This document shows, piece by piece, positions 17,157-26,140 of a stretch of 53,781 nucleotides of DNA. The stretch covers positions 1 through 53,781 of the forward strand of contig JAYQWG010000012.1 of NCBI GenBank assembly GCA_038150225.1. Reading direction: 5' to 3'. The first letter of the stretch is position 1. Each line of letters starts with the position of its first letter. Under the pieces are notes generated by a model that saw nothing but the letters and a program-made list of their open reading frames with translations, ran no database searches and was not told the DNA's origin. Source of the stretch: Lucifugimonas sp038150225. Its GTDB lineage: Bacteria > Chloroflexota > Dehalococcoidia > Lucifugimonadales > Lucifugimonadaceae. The translations under genes and the position numbers were made by a program.

Positions 17157-18221
17157 ATGGCAACTCACAAAATAGCGATCATCAAAGGCGATGGCATTGG
17201 TGTAGATGTAGTCAACGAAGGCATGAAAGTGCTCGACGCATTGGCTCCAAAATATGGCATCACCTGGGACTACACCGAGTTGCCTTGGAGTTCAGACTAT
17301 TACTTTGAGCATGGCGTGATGATGCCTGACGACGCCCTTGAAACTCTAGAAGCATTCGACGCTGTGTATCTTGGGGCCGTAGGGCATCCGGACATTCAGG
17401 ACAACATCACCCTTGACGGGCTCCTTCTCCCTATTCGTCGCCGATTCGATCAATACATTTGCCTCCGTCCATCGGTTTTGTACCCGGGTGTTGAGTCACC
17501 ACTCGCTGGCAAGAAGCCGTACGACATTGATCTGACAGTAATTCGTGAAAACACTGAAGGCGAGTATTTGAACATCGGTGGTTTTGCGTATCACGGGAAA
17601 CCAGATGAAATTGGTGTTCAAACCGCAGTGTTCACGAAGAAAGGCTGCGAGCGAGCAATTCGCTACGCATTCGATCTAGCCCGAGAACGTGGCAAAAAGA
17701 ACCATGTCACTTCAGTGACCAAATCTAACGCCCTCGGTTACATGACCATTTGGGACCGTACTTTCGAAGAGGTTGCGGAAGAGTACCCGGACATCGATAC
17801 GACGTCCTTGTTGATCGACGCTGCCTGCATGGATCTCGTGCGAAAGCCTGAGATGTTCGACGTAATAGTTGCCGGTAACTTGTTCGGTGACATCATTACG
17901 GACATTGGGGCGATTATCAGCGGAAGTATGGGGCTTGCATCAAGCGCAAACATCAACCCGGATAAATCTGTTCCTTCCATGTTTGAGCCAACTCACGGCT
18001 CAGCACCCGACATTGCCGGACAGGGCATAGCCAACCCGATGGCGCAAATTCTGACGGGTTCAATGATGCTGAGGCACCTCGGTGAAGACGAGGCTGCAGT
18101 GGATGTCGATGGGGCCGTATTGCAGTTGCTTGAACAAGGTGAACTGCTAACGCCAGACCTGGGTGGCTCTTCAACCACTCAGGCTGTTGGTGATGCAATC
18201 GCGGAACTCGTCTCTAAGTAA
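17157..18221 (+). CDS. Tartrate/D-malate dehydrogenase (isocitrate/isopropylmalate dehydrogenase family)
   Basis: 354 residues of the beta-decarboxylating dehydrogenase family: IIKGDGIGVDVV at the N-terminus, LRPSVLYPG, the substrate loop VIRENTEGEYLNIGG, TSVTKSNAL with the catalytic Lys, and the C-terminal EPTHGSAPDIAG. The NTEGEY loop and absence of the IlvB/LeuB-specific loop point to the tartrate dehydrogenase/decarboxylase (TtuC) or D-malate dehydrogenase branch rather than LeuB or Icd. It would oxidise tartrate or malate with NAD and divalent metal. It starts 35 bases after the reductase and 18 bases before the aldo/keto reductase. Confidence 0.85.
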   Translation: MATHKIAIIKGDGIGVDVVNEGMKVLDALAPKYGITWDYTELPWSSDYYFEHGVMMPDDALETLEAFDAVYLGAVGHPDIQDNITLDGLLLPIRRRFDQYICLRPSVLYPGVESPLAGKKPYDIDLTVIRENTEGEYLNIGGFAYHGKPDEIGVQTAVFTKKGCERAIRYAFDLARERGKKNHVTSVTKSNALGYMTIWDRTFEEVAEEYPDIDTTSLLIDAACMDLVRKPEMFDVIVAGNLFGDIITDIGAIISGSMGLASSANINPDKSVPSMFEPTHGSAPDIAGQGIANPMAQILTGSMMLRHLGEDEAAVDVDGAVLQLLEQGELLTPDLGGSSTTQAVGDAIAELVSK

Positions 18222-18239
18222 GTGCGCCAGGAATAAAAC

Positions 18240-19256
18240 ATGGATCCGTTCAAGAAAATTGCTGTTGGAAACACTGGAGTCGAAGTACCACTCCTTGGAT
18301 TAGGAACAGCTCCATTGAGCGGTATGGTGCTTGGAGACGGTCTATACGGCGGCACAGCTCACGAGGAAGCCCTGAAGGTCATCAACCGGGCATTCGAGCT
18401 GGGCGTCTCCTACGTTGACACAGCACCGTTGTACGGTGCGGGGCGTGCAGAGGCCAGGGTAGGACTGTCTTCTTATGGGAGTGATGATCGATCGAAGTTC
18501 GTAATTTCGACCAAAATCGGCAGAGTGCTCGACCCCACACCTGACGGTATGTCTGCGTCGGACGATCCGGATGGCATCGGTGACCTGACCGCGGTGAACT
18601 CGTGGACTCGTGACGATGTAATGCGTTCAATTGAGGAAAGTTTGAAGCGCCTCAATATGGACTCAGTCGAAATCATTTACGTTCATGACCCAGACGTTGA
18701 ATCGTTCGGCGAGGACCAAGCTGTGAACGAGGCGTTCCCGACTCTTATCGAACTCAGGGAACAAGGGGTGATAAAGGCGATCGGTTGCGGAATGAATGAG
18801 TGGCAAATGCCATTGCGCTTCATCGAGCAGTTCGATCTCGACATCATCCTTCTTGCAGGTCGTTACACGCTACTCGATCACGAAGGTCTTGCTGAATTCC
18901 TTCCGGCCTGCGTTGAGCGAGACGTGAAGATTTGTGTTGGCGGTCCCTACAACTCTGGAATCCTCGCTCGCGATCTTTCCAAGCCGGTTACGTTTAATTA
19001 CGAACCTGCGGCAGCCCACCTCGTGGAGCGAGCAAAGCAACTCACTCGCGTATGTGAATCTCACGGTGTAGATCTAAAGGCAGCCGCTTTGCAATTTGTA
19101 CTGGCGCACTCGGCGGTAGCCACGGTGATTCCGGGAGCTCAGTCAACTACGGAACTAGAGCAGAACATAGCGATGGTTCAAGCTGAAATTCCATCAGGAC
19201 TTTGGTCGGATTTGCGCTCCGAGAATCTTATCCCGGATAGCGCACCAACTCCGTAA
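18240..19256 (+). CDS. Aldo/keto reductase (aldose 1-dehydrogenase-like)
   Basis: 338 residues with the AKR barrel. The catalytic tetrad can be seen: Asp in YVDTAPLYG, Tyr in the same motif, Lys in ISTKIGR and His in YVHDPD. The pattern LGLGTAPLSG and the C-terminal VIPGAQSTTELEQNI resemble the D-threo-aldose/L-fucose 1-dehydrogenase branch, which oxidises the sugar to its lactone with NAD(P). It closes the operon begun at 16246, and its stop abuts the stop of the opposite-strand dehydratase with no gap. Confidence 0.85.
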   Translation: MDPFKKIAVGNTGVEVPLLGLGTAPLSGMVLGDGLYGGTAHEEALKVINRAFELGVSYVDTAPLYGAGRAEARVGLSSYGSDDRSKFVISTKIGRVLDPTPDGMSASDDPDGIGDLTAVNSWTRDDVMRSIEESLKRLNMDSVEIIYVHDPDVESFGEDQAVNEAFPTLIELREQGVIKAIGCGMNEWQMPLRFIEQFDLDIILLAGRYTLLDHEGLAEFLPACVERDVKICVGGPYNSGILARDLSKPVTFNYEPAAAHLVERAKQLTRVCESHGVDLKAAALQFVLAHSAVATVIPGAQSTTELEQNIAMVQAEIPSGLWSDLRSENLIPDSAPTP

Positions 19257-21023
19257 CTAGCCTGTTTGGTACCCAGCCTCGTGTGCAGGGCTCTTGACGT
19301 GCGTATCAACCGGGGTCTTGCCGATCAGGAAATCGAAGTCGCAACCATCTTGTGCTTGGGTGATGTGCTGAGAGTACATTTTTCCGTAGCCCCTTTCGAA
19401 ACCACCGTTTACAGGTAGCGACGGGAGGGCTGCACGTCTTTTTTCTAACTCAACCTCATCAACTTCTAAATCGAGTCTCTTGTTTTTTACATCAAGGGTG
19501 ATCATGTCGCCGTCTTGCACGAGTGCCAGCGGTCCTCCAATATGCGATTCAGGAGATACGTGCAGAACGATTGTCCCGAAAGCTGTACCGCTCATCCTGG
19601 CGTCAGAAATTCTGATCATGTCTCGAACGCCTTGAGCGAGCAGTTTCTTCGGAAGCGGTAGGAACCCTGCTTCCGGCATTCCGGGTCCTCCGACAGGTCC
19701 GGCACCTTTCATCACGAGGATGTCGTCTTTGGTTACATCAAGCTCTGGATCGTCAATTCGGTTCTTTAGATCCAGTGGGTTTTCAAATACCACTGCACGA
19801 CCGGTGTGCTTCATCAGATCAGGTGAAGCGGCAATGTGCTTGATGACGGCTCCATCAGGGGCGAGAGATCCTTTCAATACGGTAAGTCCACCTTCTTCAG
19901 CGAGAGGGTCATCAACCGACAGAACGACATCGTCGTTGTGGCATTCGGCTGATTCGATATTTTTTCCGAGCGTCTCACCCGTAACCGTCATACAGTCAAG
20001 ATTCAATAAGCCTGAAAGTTTGCTCAAGACCGCCTCAACACCACCGGCGTAGAACAGGTCTTCCATCAAGTACTTTCCACCCGGCTTCAAGTTCACGATC
20101 ACCGGTGTACTTTCTGAAAGTTCATTGAACCGTTCAATCGGTAGTTTCACACCAGCGCGTCCTGCAATGGCTGTCAGATGAATGATTGCGTTGGTTGATC
20201 CACCTGCAGCAAGCAACATCCTTATAGCATTGTCGAACGCCTCCTGAGTGAGAATGTCAGAAGGGCGTATACCTTTTTTGACGAGTTCCACAGCTGTGCG
20301 TCCGGATTCTTCGGCGAGTACTTTTCTACGTGAGTCGGCACCCGGAACCGCTGCTCCACCTGGGAGTGACATACCGAGGGTTTCTACGATAGCTCCCATA
20401 GTCGACGCGGTCCCCATGACCATGCAGTGTCCTGGTGAACGGTAGATCGCCGCTTCCATCGAGTCGTAGTCGGCCTGTGTGATTGTTCCAGCACGAAGTT
20501 CGGACCAGTACCGTCGACAGTCAGTGCAGGAACCGAGTTCTTCGCCCTTCCAATTGCCCTTTAGTTGAGGACCTCCGGTGAGCACTACGGCTGGCAGGTC
20601 TGCGGATGCGGCTCCCATCATCATGGCGGGCGTTGTTTTGTCGCAGCCTGAAAGTAAGACTACGCCGTCGATGGGGAGGCCTCTAATCATTTCTTCCACG
20701 TCCATCGACATCAAGTTTCGGCAGAACATGGAAGTCGGAGACATGAAGAATTCACCGAGCGAAATGGTCGGGAATTCGATAGGGAACCCACCCGCGGCGA
20801 GAATTCCTCGCTTTACGTGTTCGGCTAGACCGCGCAAGTGGCTGTTGCAGTGCGTGGCTTCCGACCAGGAGTTGGCTATACCTATGACCGGTTTTCCGGA
20901 AAAAGATTCTTCGGACCAACCCTGGTTTTTCAAGCCTGCGCGGTGCAGGAATCCTTCAAGGTCTCTGGTTCCAAACCATTCTTCTGATCGCAGAACCATT
21001 CCGTTATTTCCGTTTTGGGCCAT
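19257..21023 (-). CDS. IlvD/Edd-family dehydratase (sugar-acid or dihydroxyacid dehydratase)
   Basis: 588 residues, normal for this Fe-S dehydratase family. Cluster cysteines are in CNSHLRG, LLSGCDKTTPA and GSCTDCRRYW; the C-terminal half shows GPVGGPGMPE and SDARMSGTAFG with the family's active-site Ser region. The longer SWSEATHCNSH and CTDCRRYWSELRAG regions look more like pentonate/L-arabonate-type dehydratases than biosynthetic IlvD, and no ilv genes are near. The product would be a 2-keto-3-deoxy sugar acid. It faces the sugar-oxidising AKR gene tail to tail, and its start is divergent from the acyltransferase gene. Confidence 0.88.
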   Translation of the reverse strand: MAQNGNNGMVLRSEEWFGTRDLEGFLHRAGLKNQGWSEESFSGKPVIGIANSWSEATHCNSHLRGLAEHVKRGILAAGGFPIEFPTISLGEFFMSPTSMFCRNLMSMDVEEMIRGLPIDGVVLLSGCDKTTPAMMMGAASADLPAVVLTGGPQLKGNWKGEELGSCTDCRRYWSELRAGTITQADYDSMEAAIYRSPGHCMVMGTASTMGAIVETLGMSLPGGAAVPGADSRRKVLAEESGRTAVELVKKGIRPSDILTQEAFDNAIRMLLAAGGSTNAIIHLTAIAGRAGVKLPIERFNELSESTPVIVNLKPGGKYLMEDLFYAGGVEAVLSKLSGLLNLDCMTVTGETLGKNIESAECHNDDVVLSVDDPLAEEGGLTVLKGSLAPDGAVIKHIAASPDLMKHTGRAVVFENPLDLKNRIDDPELDVTKDDILVMKGAGPVGGPGMPEAGFLPLPKKLLAQGVRDMIRISDARMSGTAFGTIVLHVSPESHIGGPLALVQDGDMITLDVKNKRLDLEVDEVELEKRRAALPSLPVNGGFERGYGKMYSQHITQAQDGCDFDFLIGKTPVDTHVKSPAHEAGYQTG

Positions 21024-21125
21024 TTATCCCGTTCCTCGCGTTCGGATTGACTATGGAAGAGGCGGCGAGTCTAGCAAACATGACTGTAGTATTTGCCTTG
21101 ATAAATACCGCATTCAACCTCGTCT

Positions 21126-22214
21126 ATGACTTTGCAGAACAACTCACGCTTTCCTGAACTAAATGCCGCTGGTTCTCCGACCGAGATTGGCAGCGCGATT
21201 GGTGAGCATTTTCGGTCTGAAATTTACGAACTAACTGAGGTTGTAATAGACCAGTTCAACAAGGGCAGTGAACACCCCGTGAGTTGGGAAGATGTCGCAC
21301 CCGCTTCGACAGCTATGGTTTCCAAGGTTACAAAGTTCTTTCCTGAATACATGGAAGAAATGGAAGCAACGGCAGCGGCGTCGGGCACAACTATCGAAAA
21401 ACTGATGGTTTTAAACGCACGGAACATGCTTGGTTCTGTACGACCGGAAGGCTGTACTTCCATCATGGTCGGGAGCTCAGCATCACAAACCGGAAACGGA
21501 CTTGTGGGGCAAAACTGGGACAACGATCCCGCGATGAGACCATTTTCTGCAGTGATTACTCGGGGGCCCACAACAGGTTCAAAATCGATGTCGTGGGCTC
21601 AGCCCGGGTTGATTTCATACATCGGGATGAATGACAGAGGACTTGGCATTTGCCTCAACGCGCTGAACGGTCCTAACAACAATCAAGGCGTTCCCTGGTA
21701 TTTCTTTGTTCGATCAATACTGGATTCCGACTCGATCGAAGCAGCAATCAATTCTCTCGACGCCGCACCTAGGTCTATAAGCGCGAGTGCGGCAATGATT
21801 TCGAAGGAAGGTCCAGTGAACCTCGAGATTACCCCTGAGTTCGTGCATCCCATTTGGAGTTCAAACGATCAACGACAAATCCATACGAATCACTGTGTGC
21901 ATCCAGAATTGATCTCGAACAACGATAAATATCTCGACAGCATTTACGGGCAGTCGTTTGATAGAAAAAGCAGGGCAGAAACGCTCGTAGTGGATGCTTT
22001 GGATGATCCTGAAATCACAGTTGATGACGTGACCACGGCACTTTCCGATCACGATGGATACCCAACATCTATATGCCGCCACCCGAACGATCACCCTACC
22101 ACCGGTTGGCAACGGTCAGTGATCTCAATCTTGATGGAACCAGACGCGGGCAAAATGCTCATTGCTCCTGGAAATCCGTGTGAAAACGAATACGAAACTT
22201 ACTTACTCAGCTAA
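21126..22214 (+). CDS. C45-family autoproteolytic acyltransferase/hydrolase (penicillin acyltransferase-like)
   Basis: 362 residues of the acyl-CoA:6-aminopenicillanate acyltransferase (Ntn-hydrolase) family. The expected autocleavage site is RPEG|CTSIMVG, which would free Cys110 as the catalytic nucleophile and leave an alpha chain of 109 residues. GLVGQNWDND and MNDRGLGICLNAL are further family signatures. Members hydrolyse or transfer amide-linked acyl groups; the natural substrate here is not evident. No signal peptide is visible, so it should act in the cytoplasm. It is followed after 17 bases by a small membrane protein gene. Confidence 0.85.
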   Translation: MTLQNNSRFPELNAAGSPTEIGSAIGEHFRSEIYELTEVVIDQFNKGSEHPVSWEDVAPASTAMVSKVTKFFPEYMEEMEATAAASGTTIEKLMVLNARNMLGSVRPEGCTSIMVGSSASQTGNGLVGQNWDNDPAMRPFSAVITRGPTTGSKSMSWAQPGLISYIGMNDRGLGICLNALNGPNNNQGVPWYFFVRSILDSDSIEAAINSLDAAPRSISASAAMISKEGPVNLEITPEFVHPIWSSNDQRQIHTNHCVHPELISNNDKYLDSIYGQSFDRKSRAETLVVDALDDPEITVDDVTTALSDHDGYPTSICRHPNDHPTTGWQRSVISILMEPDAGKMLIAPGNPCENEYETYLLS

Positions 22215-22231
22215 AGGACGAATAGCGACTA

Positions 22232-22447
22232 ATGCGCTTTAGTAAAACTTCGCTGTATGGCGGTGCCATTGGCTTGCTGATGGGGCTAGCTTTTATGGTG
22301 ATATCCCTGTTCCAGTTCGATGACACGGAAACAAATGCCGGTGACGTAATTCTTGCCGGACTGGTAATCGGAGTACCGATCTCAGTGATGATCGGTTTGG
22401 GAATCGGTTGGCTATGGGGACGTTTTTTCGGTCCCGACAGTTTTTAG
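22232..22447 (+). CDS. Small two-helix membrane protein
   Basis: 71 residues, unrecognised. Hydrophobic segments at about 8-27 and 42-66 are glycine-rich (GGAIGLLMGLAF; GVPISVMIGLGIGWLWG) and separated by a short acidic loop (FDDTETNAGD). A positive N-terminus suggests both ends are inside. It follows the acyltransferase gene by 17 bases and probably shares its transcript. Its 3' end overlaps by four bases a small opposite-strand gene. Confidence 0.6.
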   Translation: MRFSKTSLYGGAIGLLMGLAFMVISLFQFDDTETNAGDVILAGLVIGVPISVMIGLGIGWLWGRFFGPDSF

Positions 22448-22581
22448 CGACGTAGACCGATCAAACGAAGTATTCGTGACAGCAGATTGCTCGACTTGTT
22501 CTTGCTGTTTCGCTCTCTTGTGCACTTGACGCAAGTGCAATACGGCGGGTGTCTATCGCCGCGGTAGGCTCGTTCGTCCAT
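22444..22581 (-). CDS. Small CxCxxC protein
   Basis: A 45-codon frame starting MDERAYRGDRHPPYCTC and holding Cys15, Cys17 and Cys20 (CTCVKC), a basic stretch and an amphipathic, arginine-rich C-terminus (LLSRILRLIGLRR). The HPP-x-CTC-xx-C pattern looks like a short zinc-knuckle motif rather than random sequence. No strong ribosome site is seen. It is convergent with the small membrane protein (four-base overlap). Function unknown. Confidence 0.5.
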   Translation of the reverse strand: MDERAYRGDRHPPYCTCVKCTRERNSKNKSSNLLSRILRLIGLRR

Positions 22582-22656
22582 CAGTATTGAACCGGATTAC
22601 TTAATGTGTGCATCGGTTCAATTTTAGCTTTCACTGCGAAATATGTTTTAAAACAG

Positions 22657-22682
22657 AAAACCCTCACAAATGCGAGGGTTTC
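22657..22682 (-). terminator. Terminator of the receiver gene
   Basis: AACCCTC (22659-22665) and GAGGGTT (22674-22680) form a short stem; on the minus strand it ends in TTTTCTGTTTT. It lies just past the stop of the response regulator. On the plus strand it also ends in TTT, so it may work both ways. Confidence 0.7.
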
Positions 22683-22698
22683 TCGAATTGATTCGCTG

Positions 22699-23118
22699 CT
22701 ATGCAGACTGAGCGAGAAGAGACGAGTCTGAGGACTGCGACCCAGTCTCTTTTGAAGCCTTGAGAGCCCAGTTCACACACATCTGAACTTCGCCCGGTTC
22801 CCACGGCTTTGTGACGTAGTCGCGAACGCCAAGTTGAACTGCCTTCACCATGTTCTGACGGTCACCTTGGGCGGTAACCATGATCACAGGGATATCCGCC
22901 AACTCTGGCTGAGATTTAATCCGCTGTAGCGTCTCAAGCCCGTCCATGCCTGGCATGGCTATGTCTAGAAGGACTACATCTGGTCGAGACTTGTTGATTG
23001 CCTCAAGGGCATCTAGACCGTCGACAGCCTGCGAGATGTCGTGACCTTCTTCTTCAAGGATTTCAGAGAGTGCTTCTCGGATTTCTTCGTGGTCGTCAAC
23101 GACGAGAATATTCGGCAT
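22699..23118 (-). CDS. Single-domain response regulator receiver
   Basis: 139 residues, one CheY-like receiver without an output domain: acidic pocket DDHE near residues 8-11, phospho-acceptor Asp in VVLLDIAMPGMDG, Thr in VMVTAQ and Lys in YVTKPWEPGEV. The C-terminal tail (about 118-139) is Ser-rich and disordered. No histidine kinase is near. It probably acts by protein contact, for instance in a phosphorelay. It has a paralogue at 42994 with the same TKPW-x-x-G-[DE]-V signature. ATG has AGGA upstream and a terminator follows. Confidence 0.9.
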   Translation of the reverse strand: MPNILVVDDHEEIREALSEILEEEGHDISQAVDGLDALEAINKSRPDVVLLDIAMPGMDGLETLQRIKSQPELADIPVIMVTAQGDRQNMVKAVQLGVRDYVTKPWEPGEVQMCVNWALKASKETGSQSSDSSLLAQSA

Positions 23119-23352
23119 AAATAAGTCCTATTTGTTGTCCAGATTCTGGAACTAGAGCTCTGAACTGGACGTGCTCCTCAAACCAATATGTCTTCAATCT
23201 CGAATCCTTGTGCGCGAGTTTCGGTTTATCGAAGGTGTGATTCAGGTTTGAAATTCTGACTGTGACAAGGGTGATTTGAGATGCACAAACTCGTGCGTAA
23301 CATGCCGGTTACGTTCGATTGATCAACAAACGTAATTGCTTGGAGTAGCGAG

Positions 23353-23451
23353 TTGCTTGCGAAAACTCGAACCTGTGCGCTGGTAGGCCTCGACGGGGTC
23401 CTTGTCGAGACGTAAGTCGATATTGCACCTGGGTTACCAGCATTCCACATT
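23353..23451 (+). other. Untranslated or interrupted N-terminal part of comM
   Basis: From TTG 23353 the frame reads MLAKTRTCALVGLDGVLVET, then TAA (23413-23415), then VDIAPGLPAFHIVGLADTAV running straight into the ORF at 23452. This is the conserved N-terminus of ComM/YifB with one stop where homologues have Glu or similar. A single G-to-T change in a GAA codon would explain it. Confidence 0.75.
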
Positions 23452-24876
23452 GTGGGCCTCGCAGATACCGCTGTGCAGGAATCCAAAGAACGGGTACGCG
23501 CAGCAATTCGAAATTCAGGCGTTGAATTTCCGATGCGAAGGATCGCAGTGAGTTTGGCACCTGCTGACGTTCGCAAATCGGGACCTGCTTACGACCTCCC
23601 CATTGCTGTTGGCATTTTGACCAGCACAGGGCCAGTCCCGGAAATAGATAAACAATCTCTGTTACTTGGAGAACTTCCTCTCGATGGCAAATTGCGTTCG
23701 ACCCAGGGAATACTGCCAATGGTCGCTCTTGGGAAGAAGCAGGGGTTCACACGTGCTTTTGTTCCGACGATCAATGCTAAAGAAGCTTCACTTGTGCACG
23801 GGATTGAAGTAATCCCGATCTACTCACTAACAGAAATGGTCGAGTATCTTCGTGGCGAAAAGAACATCGAAGCAATGAACGGCGAAATCGAATCTATGGG
23901 GTTAGTTTCATCGGGGGCGCTGGGACCAGATCTTTCAGATGTCCGAGGACAAGAGCACGCCAAGAGAGCTCTCGAGGTAGCGGTAGCTGGTGTACACAAC
24001 CTACTGATGGCAGGACCTCCGGGTAGCGGAAAAACACTCTTGGCACGAAGTCTTCCTTCAATCATGCCTTCGATGACACCGGATGAAGCTCTCGATGTCA
24101 CCACCATATATTCGGTTGCAGGTCACCTTCCCAACGATCAACCGATGGTGAAGGAACGACCGTTCAGAGCTCCTCACTACACGATCTCCAACGCTGGGCT
24201 TGTTGGCGGAGGTGTAAACCCTCGACCTGGAGAGATTACGCTTAGTCACAGAGGTGTTCTGTTCCTCGATGAGTTGCCTGAATTTGGGCATGCCAGCCTC
24301 GAAGTTCTCAGACAGCCAATCGAGGACAAGGTGGTGACTATAAGCAGAGCGCAGGGCACAACCACGTACCCGGCGAACTTCATGCTAGTTGCAGCTATGA
24401 ATCCTTGCCCATGCGGATACAGCGGTGATACCGAGCACACCTGCACATGTTCGCCTACGGCCGTAGGTCGCTATCAACGACGCATCTCTGGGCCACTGTT
24501 GGACAGATTCGATATGTTTGTGAATGTGCCACGCGTCGAGTATGAAAAGCTCGTTTCACCCTCGTCGGCTGAGACTTCAGAGGTTGTTCGCAAACGGATT
24601 TCGAATGCGATTGCCATCCAAAAAGAACGATTCGAGAAATCTGGATTGAGCTCTAACTCAGATATGGGGCCAGTCGAAGTTTGGGATCACTGCCAGGTGG
24701 AATCAGCAGGGCGGACCCTCATGAAAATTGCGATGAAGCAGCTATCGCTCTCGGCTCGCGGGATGCACAGGGTCTCAAAAGTTGCCAGGACAATTGCGGA
24801 CCTCGCCGGGAGAGACAATATTCAAATACCACACGTCGCAGAAGCTCTTCAGTACCGGCCTCGATTAGGGGTATAG
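23452..24876 (+). CDS. comM: ComM/YifB-type AAA+ Mg-chelatase-like helicase, N-terminus interrupted
   Basis: 474 residues are open from GTG 23452, lacking about the first 33 residues of the family. The N-terminal ChlI-like domain (LADTAVQESKERVRAAI) is followed by the AAA+ core: Walker A GPPGSGKTLLARS near 183, Walker B VLFLDELPEF, sensor motif AAMNPCPCGY, the cysteine set CPCGYSGDTEHTCTC, and arginine-finger region GRYQRRISGPLLDRFD. ComM promotes branch migration during natural transformation. In-frame codons upstream encode the missing N-terminus but contain TAA at 23413, so this is either a recent pseudogene, a sequencing error, or a protein starting internally. It is convergent with nothing; RNase D follows. 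Confidence 0.8.
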   Translation: MGLADTAVQESKERVRAAIRNSGVEFPMRRIAVSLAPADVRKSGPAYDLPIAVGILTSTGPVPEIDKQSLLLGELPLDGKLRSTQGILPMVALGKKQGFTRAFVPTINAKEASLVHGIEVIPIYSLTEMVEYLRGEKNIEAMNGEIESMGLVSSGALGPDLSDVRGQEHAKRALEVAVAGVHNLLMAGPPGSGKTLLARSLPSIMPSMTPDEALDVTTIYSVAGHLPNDQPMVKERPFRAPHYTISNAGLVGGGVNPRPGEITLSHRGVLFLDELPEFGHASLEVLRQPIEDKVVTISRAQGTTTYPANFMLVAAMNPCPCGYSGDTEHTCTCSPTAVGRYQRRISGPLLDRFDMFVNVPRVEYEKLVSPSSAETSEVVRKRISNAIAIQKERFEKSGLSSNSDMGPVEVWDHCQVESAGRTLMKIAMKQLSLSARGMHRVSKVARTIADLAGRDNIQIPHVAEALQYRPRLGV

Positions 24877-24925
24877 CAGTGTCTGCGGACTAGCTTCTCA
24901 AGTCTTATCCGTGTATACCGGATGA

Positions 24926-26071
24926 GTGCTTGTTACAGACAGTCAAGAAGTAAAGCGATTTTGCGACGCCGCGGCGTCCGCTGATTTCGTTACGGTCGAC
25001 ACCGAATTTGTCAGGGAAAAGACCTACTGGCCTCAACTTTGTTTGATTCAAATTGGTACTGACCGAGAAGCTATCGCGGTCGACCCGCTAGCGAACGGAA
25101 TTGATCTCCAACCGGTGTGGGATCTTCTCGTCGACTCTCCCGTTCTAAAAGTGATGCACTCTGCGAGCCAGGACATGCAGATCATCTTCAATAAAACCGG
25201 GAAGTTGATCGCACCGGTTTTCGACACACAAATCGCGGCGATGGTGTGTGGATTTGGCGACCAGCCGGCTTATGCGACCCTTGTCCAACGCATCCTGAAC
25301 GAATCGATCGATAAACGTTCCCAAGCGACGGACTGGTCTCGACGACCACTCACAGAACCTCAGATCGAATACGCTCTAGGTGATGTCACATATCTCGTCC
25401 ATATTTATGAGCATCTTCAAAACAAGCTGCAACAGTCAAAGCGAACTGAGTGGGCAGACGAGGAGATGCGGCATTTCAAAGACAGTGAAACCTACGATCC
25501 TGACCCACGAGAACTGTGGCGCAAGGTTCGCTTGCGACGGCCAAACCCTAGGGCCCTGGCGGTGCTACGTGAGATTACTGAGTGGCGTGAGCTAACCGCG
25601 AAAAAACGTAATCTCCCCAAAGGTTGGGTTGTTCGCGACGAAGCTCTCGCCGAAATAGCGCTGAACGGTCCAACTTCACCTGAATCGCTCGAAAGAGTAA
25701 GGGGGATCAACGAGCGTTTCGCTTTCGGCAAAGACGGCAAGCAACTCCTTGAGCGGGTCAAGGCAGGGCTTGATGTACCGGATGAAGAATGCCCACAACC
25801 CGAGCAAGGCAAAGCTCCTATTCGAGGGCATGAAACACTTGTTGCGCTACTGCAGGCGCTTCTCAGACTGAGATGTGATGAAAACGGGATCGCCGCTCAG
25901 TTAATTGCCAACAGGAAAGAATTGGACCTACTGGCCACCGAAGATACGCCCGACATCAGAGCATTATCGGGTTGGCGAAGAGAGATATTTGGAGAAGACG
26001 CGCTCGCGTTAAAGCGCGGAGAAATTGCACTCGCCGTGGATGGATTGTCGGTTCGCGTCGTTCCCGCGTAA
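24926..26071 (+). CDS. rnd: Ribonuclease D
   Basis: 381 residues, GTG start. The DEDDy exonuclease domain shows Asp25 and Glu27 (VDTEFVRE), Asp83 (HSASQDMQ), and Tyr149/Asp153 (YALGDVTYL), all catalytic positions present. HRDC-type helical domains follow: VLREITEWRELTAKKRNLP is a clear first HRDC. The enzyme trims 3' ends of tRNA and other small RNAs. It lies 49 bases after comM on the same strand. Length is normal. Confidence 0.93.
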   Translation: MLVTDSQEVKRFCDAAASADFVTVDTEFVREKTYWPQLCLIQIGTDREAIAVDPLANGIDLQPVWDLLVDSPVLKVMHSASQDMQIIFNKTGKLIAPVFDTQIAAMVCGFGDQPAYATLVQRILNESIDKRSQATDWSRRPLTEPQIEYALGDVTYLVHIYEHLQNKLQQSKRTEWADEEMRHFKDSETYDPDPRELWRKVRLRRPNPRALAVLREITEWRELTAKKRNLPKGWVVRDEALAEIALNGPTSPESLERVRGINERFAFGKDGKQLLERVKAGLDVPDEECPQPEQGKAPIRGHETLVALLQALLRLRCDENGIAAQLIANRKELDLLATEDTPDIRALSGWRREIFGEDALALKRGEIALAVDGLSVRVVPA

Positions 26072-26140
26072 TTGCGGACATCTATACTTTCGTTGTCGGT
26101 CTACAAAAACTGATCTCAAGTTTGGAAAGTCTAAGATCTG

